Below, piece after piece: positions 39,480 through 47,500 of a stretch of DNA of 47,500 nucleotides (positions within the stretch are counted from its first letter, which is position 1; every line of letters starts with the position of its first letter). The translations under genes and the position numbers were made by a program. Location of the stretch: NCBI GenBank assembly GCA_009760855.2, contig WPIO01000037.1, positions 387,501 to 435,000 of the forward strand, given 5' to 3'. The notes under the pieces were generated by a model, which ran no database searches, had not been told where the DNA came from, and saw only the letters and a program-made list of their open reading frames with translations. The stretch is from Cristatella mucedo. Lineage: Eukaryota; Bryozoa; Phylactolaemata; Cristatellidae.

Positions 39480-39578
39480 AAGAGAGAGAGCAAGAGAGAG
39501 AGAGAGAGAGGGAGAGAAAAGGGAGAAAGAGAGAGGAAGAAAGAGAGAGAAAGAAAGAGAGATGGGGAGAGAGAGAAA

Positions 39579-39644
<66 letters not shown>
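39435..39644. repeat. GA/GAAA-rich tract
   Basis: Purine tract of GA, GAAA and GGGA units, about 210 bp. Confidence 0.95.
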
Positions 39645-39645
<1 letters not shown>

Positions 39646-40215
39646 ACTGCTCGATGTGTGGCTGCTAGACGGCTGGTGTCACAATGGATTCGACTAGATT
39701 AAAATTGCTCGTGCCGAGTTTCAAACTAAATCACTACTGCAGCCCATTGCATACTCTAGGTGACTGTCCGGGTGGCTCTGTATTCGAGAACCTGTTGGGA
39801 ATGCGGTTCTATTTAGCCAGAAATTGGTGAATTCGTAAGTCTGTAACCGCGAAGATAAGGTCGTCCCCCGGTTCTCTACCGGTGGACTGTGTGATGCAGC
39901 GCTGCAGTGTGGTTAAAACACAGGCGGCCACAACTGGGTGCCGAAAGCAACAGTTTATTGTGGGCCTGTTAGTAGTGGTTACACGCCCACGCAAGTGCTT
40001 TACGCGGCGCGCACCGGACCGACGGAGTTAACTGCGAGAACTCCCGAAGCCCGCCTATAATAAACTATCCTATGCGCGCGTCGCTAGCGATTGTCCCAAC
40101 CCCGAAGGCGGGCCCTACAGCACCCCAAGATACGAGCAGCTAACTGAGTAGCCGGCAGAACACAACTGCGCAGTCTAAGTTGCACTTAGCTGTCCGTCGC
40201 CGTAGGTTCGTCTCT

Positions 40216-40350
40216 CGTGCTCTCGAAGCGTAGTCTCGCATCGACTACCGAAGCTACAGCCGTGCTCTCCAGACGTAGCCTCTGCTCGACTCCCCAAGCT
40301 GCAGCCGTGCTCTCCAGGCGTAGTCTCTGCTCGACTACCCAAGCTGTAGC
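40216..40350. repeat. 45-bp tandem repeat, three copies
   Basis: Units at 40216, 40261 and 40306 share CGTGCTCTC, GTAG, CTCGACT and CAAGCT blocks. The unit is a multiple of three and open on both strands; on the minus strand it reads a VEQRLRLESTAAAWG-like 15-residue repeat. Confidence 0.9.
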
Positions 40351-40445
40351 CCCGAGCACTGTCAGTCGTCTCATTATATTCTCTCTCCTCTCAACTCCTG
40401 ACCTCGCGGGCAGCTGCTATTTCTACTTCAGCATAGTAGTCGGTG

Positions 40446-40677
40446 CACATCCTGACCGCAACGTCTGCACCAGGCTTCATTCTAACTTTAGCGGGTTGAC
40501 CAGGAGCCGGGCCTGCACTAGGTGTCCAAGTCGAACCCGCTAAGACAACCACATTAGTCGCTCCATCTCCTAACCGCATCGCCTGCATAAAGCTCCATTC
40601 TAACCTGAGCTAGGTGAGTCAGGAGCTGTCGGGTCTGTACTAGGCGCCCTAGTCGACCCCGCTAAGGCAAGGGATCC
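40446..40677. repeat. Diverged tandem duplication, period about 118 bp
   Basis: CCTGACCGCAACG with CATTCTAACTTTAGC and CCCGCTAAGACAA recurs 118 bp later as CCTAACCGCATCG, CATTCTAACCTGAGC and CCCGCTAAGGCAA. Confidence 0.8.
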
Positions 40678-40955
40678 CATCGCGGCTGAGAGCAGAGAGC
40701 TGCACCAGTACAAGTCTGTAAGGAGGAGGCGAAGCGGCCATTCAAACGAAACTGGTGAAACGGTGCTGAAGTAGCGGCAGAGAGGACAGACGAGCAGACG
40801 ACAGACGAGCCCTACGGCTCGGTCCGTTGGCGATTCGACCCCGTAACTTGCACCGCTGTAACCCGCAATGCGTAGTATTTTGGTGTTAAAATGGCAGCGT
40901 AATAAGTCAGCCAGAGTATGACTTTGGAGCTGATATTCGTGGTTCCTTAATTAAC

Positions 40956-41090
40956 TAACTGATTAGGAATAATAACACATTTTATATAGCGCCCTCAGAT
41001 AATTCAATCTCCTTCTAGCAATTTACATTTGTCGCAGAGGAAGCACGATCGAATGGTCAGTGTAAGCATGCTCAACAAACAACAAGAATA
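40956..41090 (-). mobile_element. LINE 3' tail copy
   Basis: TTATATAGCGCCCTCAGATA, CTTCTAGCAATTTACATTTG and GCACGATCGAATGGTCAGTG, continuing into the GCATGCTCAACAAACAACAA part of the 3' UTR. Confidence 0.75.
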
Positions 41091-41359
41091 TCGGTATGTA
41101 ATAATCTTTGGTTAGGAGGTATAAAAGCCGAAGTCGTGAAATAGTCAGTCAGTTGTGCTCCACACTGTGATCGAGGCAGCAGTTGGACTCAAGGATTTGA
41201 TCCAGGTGGAGTTCCGCCCGATGCTTTTCGCAGTTGTCGGCAGTTCAGCTGTGCTCTTCAGGCGCTGTCCGCCATGCTGATTCTCGAAACCTAAAATCCA
41301 ACGTCATCACTGTCGAATAGAGTTCTCTACGCTCTGGATTTTGAGCTGTACTTTTAAGC

Positions 41360-41585
41360 TATGGCAGCTCTTCGTTGGCGCGACGATCTGCTAATGTCAG
41401 CATACCTGCTTGCGTTGTTGCAGCACCCAGAAGTCGCTAGCTGAGACTCCAAGCTCCGGGTTTTTCGCGTACTCATCCCGCGTCGGCGGCAGGGTCGAGG
41501 CAGATCTAGCGCCGTTGTGGACTGTGTCTTCGGTCTAGTTCTGTCCGGGCGGTAGGCGCTACATCCCGTTTGTAGTAGTATGACT
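41360..41585 (+). repeat. Diverged dispersed repeat, copy 2
   Basis: AGCATACCTGCTTGCG and TTCTGTCCGGGCGGTAGGCG then CTACATCCCGTTTGTA match the copy at 37.8-38.1 kb. Confidence 0.4.
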
Positions 41586-41814
41586 GCATTTTCGTACACA
41601 ACGATTAAGGAAATTATACATGTTGACTGACTAAACGTTTGTCTTAGCGCGCTCAGCGACTCAAGGTTAAGAGTGGGGGGGGGGTTCAACAATTAAACAA
41701 TCTAGATTGCAGCGGGGGGGGGGGAAGCGCATGCCTAACCGCGAAACGAATGCTACTGTTCGGCAACCGTAAGCAGACTTGCGGGTCACGACTGTGCTGC
41801 TGAGAAGCGGCGTT

Positions 41815-41848
41815 GCTAGCTAGCTAGCTAGCTAGCTAGCTAGCTAGC
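41815..41848. repeat. (GCTA)n microsatellite
   Basis: Eight GCTA units, self-complementary as a whole. Confidence 0.95.
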
Positions 41849-42399
41849 ACCGCTGCCTCAAGCTTCTTTGGCCGACACTATTGTCTCGGTCGCTCCTCTT
41901 TCTCAAGTATAACGGGACATGCATGACCGCAGTCAATCACTGCACAGATAACTTTTCCCCTCAGCTTTCGGTCACCTCTACTCAGTGACCCCAGACAAGG
42001 GGGTAGCGGAAGAGGTGATTACAGGGGTCAACGAGGGGCCAACTGGCTTGAGGGGGGGGGACGTGAGGTGCTGTTTCATGAACGCGCCTCGCCTAACGCC
42101 GGCACCTCTAGCCTACACCATTTATCTGAGCGCTTCCCAATTAATTCATAAATATTATAAAAGAATGCATATCGCGGAAATGGAATGATTTCAGGGTAGA
42201 TGACTGTCCTAAAGTAGCCCTTTCCGGATGAAATGCGTGTGCGCCCTCAGCGCCATCATATCCGCTGTGCGGACGTCGTATCGGCCGCTTAGTCAACAAA
42301 GGGGCACGCTGAGGATGTACCATTGTCATCTGCATCATACTTTTCGGTCTTGCGCCTAAGTGGCTGCTTGACGCAAGCTATCTCAACGGAGCGGATGGC

Positions 42400-42930
42400 G
42401 AAAGAAAGGCTTCACTCTGGTGAATGAAAATGCTCCTCTCCGTTCACCGTGTTCGCCGTCGCCCCACGCTCTCCGCTGCGTACCGCGCGCGCTCGGTCGA
42501 CTGCTAGCGGCTCGTCGGCCGGCCTGCTTCGCGTGGGGCGGTTTTTTCGCTCGCGTCGCCGTATCTCGCGGTCTGGAGCTCCAGAGTCCCTTTCCGCCGT
42601 AGCGAGGGAGAATGCCGCTTCTCCTGCCAGCGTCGATCTTGGCAGAGGCCGGCGAAATGCGAGCAGGAACCAAGCGACCAAGCGCCAGCTAGCGGACGCC
42701 GTCGTCATCGCGCGCGACGCCTGCCGCTGGCCCGCTGGCAGCGAGGACGGCTTCGACCCGGGCGTCAACGGCGCTAAGCGCGCTCTTCTCGTCGACAAGG
42801 CGTCGCCGTCTGCGGCAGTCCCAGCCGTCCGCGGTCCGGGCCGAAGATCGTCCAGCCGTGCGGTGAGAGGCGTCTCTGGCCCTCAGGCCGCTGCCCCCGC
42901 CGTGCCTCTTCGTGGCGTCCACGCAAAATA
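42400..42930 (+). promoter_or_regulatory. CpG-dense stretch, possible promoter/5' UTR of the downstream gene
   Basis: The stretch is rich in CG dinucleotides and contains long open frames that lack an ATG, as expected of CpG-island DNA. It ends about 45 bp before the candidate ATG at 42975. No TATA box was noted. Confidence 0.4.
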
Positions 42931-42974
42931 ATTGTTGAAAGTGCTTGTGTTCATAGCTTTAACGGAGGGGCAAT

Positions 42975-44545
<1,571 letters not shown>

Positions 44546-44579
44546 AAAAGAAAGATCAGGCCTTGGCTCTTGGGGCGCT

Positions 44580-45255
44580 CAGCAATACCAGCCAAGCTTT
44601 ATCCATGCATTTATGAAATCCCTCCTGTTACTCACTGGTCGCAGGTATCGGTGCCTATGCGATTGGATGCTTACAGTTGTGGCGAATTCTGCAGCTACTT
44701 TTTTTGTCTGTCGCAAAACTTTGCAGCTGCCGAGTTGCTCCCCACTTCTCACCGACCTGCACTGGCTCCATCCACATCAAGCAGCTTATCTCGCCTCAAG
44801 TTTGTGTCACTCACTTTTAGGTCCCTTCACTCTCTCCTGCTCCGGCCTACCTATCCGAAACACTTTTCTCCTCAGGCTTCTTATGCTACCAGCAGCTCTT
44901 TTGACTCGAAGTTTAGCTGTGCCTGTAACCGACCTTTGAATCCCTGTGGAGACCGTGCATTTAGTTCATATGGTCCCAAAGCCTGGAGCTCACTCCCGAC
45001 TGACTTCACCACATCCTCTGACTTGAAATGTACGAGGAAGCTGCAAACCCACACGTTCCTTGCCTCATCTGCCCTGTCCTTGTGAATTGCCCTGTGTGGG
45101 CTGTGTGCTGACAATGTGGTCACGCGCATGCTACGTTGTCACTGACAAATTGTGAAGTGAAGTGCTTGTTTTTCAGCATATGTAAAGTGGCCAGAAAGAG
45201 ATTTAGTTCTCTCGGTGTGCAATGCAAACGTCTTATTATCATCATTATTATTAGT
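44580..45255 (+). mobile_element. 3' fragment of the CR1/L2-like LINE
   Basis: It contains LPTDFTTSSDLKC, CGDRAFSSYGPKAWSSLPTD and LHWLHPHQAAYLASSLCHSL in broken frames, then the family 3' tail (AAAGTGGCCAGAAAGAGATT) and ATT repeats. It begins only about 35 bp after the last possible stop of the candidate gene at 42.9-44.5 kb. Confidence 0.82.
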
Positions 45256-45411
45256 TATATGCCTTCCCTGGTGGGGGGAGCAGACCGAACGCACTTTTGC
45301 TGAGTCGTGCACAAACATGTTTATATATGTGTATGAAGTAGCTTCTTCTAATTCCTGAAGGCTGCAAGTGGTGCATCACCTGCATTGCGTAGCTCGAGAT
45401 TCTTCTGCTGT

Positions 45412-45711
45412 ACAGTCAAAGCCTAAAGGCTATCGATCTGAACACTTCATCTCGTGCAGAAAATATAAATTAAGAATTATAGTTGAGACAGGACAGTCGA
45501 AGGAGTAGGTGGCATCGAGACGAAGCAGGCTTGGTTAGCTGGAAATGACTTGTCTGAGTCGGGGCAAAATCAGAATGGATCTCGTTGCTGCATAAGAATT
45601 GTGGATGTGATTTCCTCAGTCTATGAATCGCTTAGTCACAGCTGTTTTGCCAACAGCCTTTAAGGGTAAGCTAATTTCGCTGTCCAAGGAGCAGACGAGG
45701 GCACGAGGAGG
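45412..45711. repeat. Dispersed repeat, copy 2
   Basis: Collinear with 15362-15885 but without the SINE: CACTTCATCTC, GACAGGACAGTCGAAGGAG, AGAATTGTGGATGTGATTTC, CTCAGTCTA and CACGAGGAGGAGG. Confidence 0.6.
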
Positions 45712-46813
45712 AGGCTGAGATTCCTGTAGTCGTCCAGCCAGGCAGAAAGTAGCCGAGCCGAGGTAGCAAACCTTGTGACTCAACGCTCGAGTTTTGCCAC
45801 GTATTTCTCTGACCGGCTAGTAAGTAGTTTATCAGCTCCTGTAGCAAAGGGGCCTGCATGTCTTGGATTTAAAGACCAACCTAGTTGCTGCTGCTTAGCG
45901 CCAACTGTAGAGGCTGTATGCTTTTTTCGGTAGCTCTGTCAGCACCAAGTGACCGTAGTTATGCCCCGAAGATTTGCAGCTTTCGGCCATGGTAGGTCGT
46001 CACTCATGGACTGCAAGGACTGGAGTCCTACCTGATGACCGGCTGCTGTGGTAGACCTCTGAATTAAACCTTAAATCGCCATACTGTCGTCCGAGCTTGC
46101 GACGATGATGTCTCGTCGTTGAACCTTCAATTAGGAGCTCCCGAAGTCCAAGCATGGCACCCTGCTATCGTGGTGGTGGTCCGTGCTTCCTTCTGCAACG
46201 ACTGCCTGGGCACCAGCCAGCTTGGGCAGCTCGCCTGGCCGAAAGCCGCCGTGTTTTGCATTCATTATTGCCGGCACCTGCTCGGTATGGCTGATTCAGT
46301 AGTTTCTGGCAGTTCCTTCAGCAGTGCTGCTTTTTCTTTTCGTGAATCAGATTACTATACCGATGCGACCTGCAGCTTGGTGTAGCCTCCTGCCGAGGCC
46401 TTTGCTCATGCGCTTGCCTGCTGCAACTCTGTTGGAAGGGTGCCTTCTGAGTGGTTTTGCTGCAGCTGCCTGCTTGGTGCTGTGCACTTTCAGCTATTTG
46501 CGGCTGCTCTCTGCGGGAAGGGCTTGTCACCATAAACTTACCCGTGATGCTCAAATGGCGATTGCATATTGCAGACAACTGATGGTCAGAGTTTACCTTC
46601 TAAGTTTCGAGGCATTCTGCCAACTTGTTTGGAGAAAATCGTCCGTCCGAAGCTTCTTACTTCGTAGCACCCCAGGTGGATTGCAATGGTGTTTGGGGCT
46701 TGGGCCACTGCCGCTGCGTGAAGCTCTAATAACTATTGCATTTTACACAGAGCTATATTTTAGAGCTCATCTACACAATTTTGAGGTGCGCTGCTTAGGT
46801 TCTCGAGGAAACA

Positions 46814-46935
46814 GACTAATAATAGTAATACAAATTATAAATGTGTATAGCACCCTCAGAGAACTGAATCTCTTTCTGGGCACTTTACAGATGCTGTATA
46901 GAAAGCATTGCCAAATGATTTGTGGTAGCATCTGC
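46814..46935 (-). mobile_element. LINE 3' tail copy
   Basis: TAATAATAGTAATA, GTATAGCACCCTCAGAGAAC and TTCTGGGCACTTTACAGATG. It inflates an otherwise meaningless open frame here. Confidence 0.75.
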
Positions 46936-47500
46936 AAGTAGCAGGCATATGCACTGCAAAGTTCCTGCACTATCGCTGGCATGCCCCAAACGTAAGGCAA
47001 TCCACACGTGGCACTAAAATTCAGTTATTCTCGGTAATGCACTGTAAGAATGCTGTGAAGCTTTGTGGATACACTCGAAGCATAGTGCCGTCTCATACGC
47101 AATCGTTATTTGAGCTTAGCACTGCCGATTTTCGGTAGATGGCAGTAATGCTGTGCTCCCCTGCTCACTGTCTATTTTGGCAGTGCTCACCGTCTGTCTC
47201 GGTGTACTCATCGATGTTTGAATAAGCCAAAGTCTCCGGGCGGGTTGCTGTGCGGTTGTCGGTCTATAGCGATCAGTGATGACTAACTGAGCACCCCCTC
47301 CTGTGCCTTGCCTGTCCCTGGCTCTCATAGCTCAATCTTCTTGCATTGTGTTGTTGGTCTACTGTGGTGCTTCTGCTCTGCGAATGGTCTGCCATCCCTT
47401 GCCGAATAGTATTTGTAAAGCCAGAGGCCGTGCAGCATCCATTGTGTCTGCAGAGGCTGAGTTGCCTGTGCTGAAGCCACGGTTTGGCCGAGTCCGCATT

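Larger units (their letters stand above)
45260..47500. other. Intergenic or intronic, only repeats recognised
   Basis: Apart from dispersed repeat copy 2 and one LINE tail, the open frames (for example 46324-46941) run through repeat sequence and have no recognisable domains. Further exons of the gene ending near 44.5 kb could be hidden here. Confidence 0.45.

Noticed and set aside
42449-42931. 160-codon plus-strand frame in the CpG-rich stretch
   Set aside because: It starts at GTG and contains no internal Met. A donor at 42862 would be in phase, but the ATG at 42975 offers a better first exon. Kept only as a possible promoter or 5' UTR.
46324-46941. 205-codon open frame
   Set aside because: It runs into the inverted LINE tail, its proposed start is not supported, and it has no recognised domain.

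Overview
This is nuclear DNA of an animal, not a bacterium or phage. Genes are split into short exons with GT-AG introns. The window also holds a nuclear-type tRNA gene, many dimeric microsatellites, and truncated non-LTR retrotransposons and tRNA-derived SINEs. Exons are moderately GC-rich and two stretches are CpG-dense. I cannot name the species. A marine or other invertebrate with CR1/L2-like LINEs is the best guess (inference).

Layout. (1) 1.1-18.5 kb, minus strand: a long coiled-coil protein gene. I rebuilt 13 exons from the ATG at 18479; the 3' end lies off the left edge. The 563 codons in the window join in frame. (2) 18480-18710: a 231-bp interval between two divergent ATGs, read as a bidirectional promoter. 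(3) 18.7-30.9 kb, plus strand: a complete 12-exon DNAJC7 (TPR2) orthologue of 515 aa, with TPR repeats, a J domain with intact HPD, and a Gly-rich tail. (4) 31-42.4 kb: no gene that I can support. It holds a roughly 630-bp TC tract, strong hairpins, a CpG-dense block, LINE 3' tails and a patch of tandem repeats. (5) 42.9-44.5 kb, plus strand: a probable three-exon gene or 5' gene fragment encoding a helical protein with a poly-Ala run, function not recognised. A truncated LINE lies directly behind it. (6) 45.3-47.5 kb: interspersed repeats and no convincing exon.

Repeats. The commonest element is the 3' end of a CR1/L2-like LINE: a short hairpin-like tail followed by (ATT)n. It occurs about a dozen times in both orientations, and four LINE fragments still show reverse-transcriptase or C-terminal coding similarity. 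One of those four belongs to a second family with an (ACATT)n tail. A tRNA-derived SINE family with A and B boxes and a shared 3' motif is present in five or six copies. A further dispersed repeat is seen at 15.4 kb, where a SINE has inserted into it, and at 45.4 kb.

How the genes work together: DNAJC7 is an HSP70/HSP90 co-chaperone. Its head-to-head partner looks like a structural coiled-coil protein. The shared promoter suggests co-expression, but the sequence shows no direct functional link. I found no evidence of a new defence, mobile or regulatory system. The most unusual features are the integer-heptad exons, the pyrimidine-flanked cassette-like exon 8, a GC-AG intron and several large hairpins.
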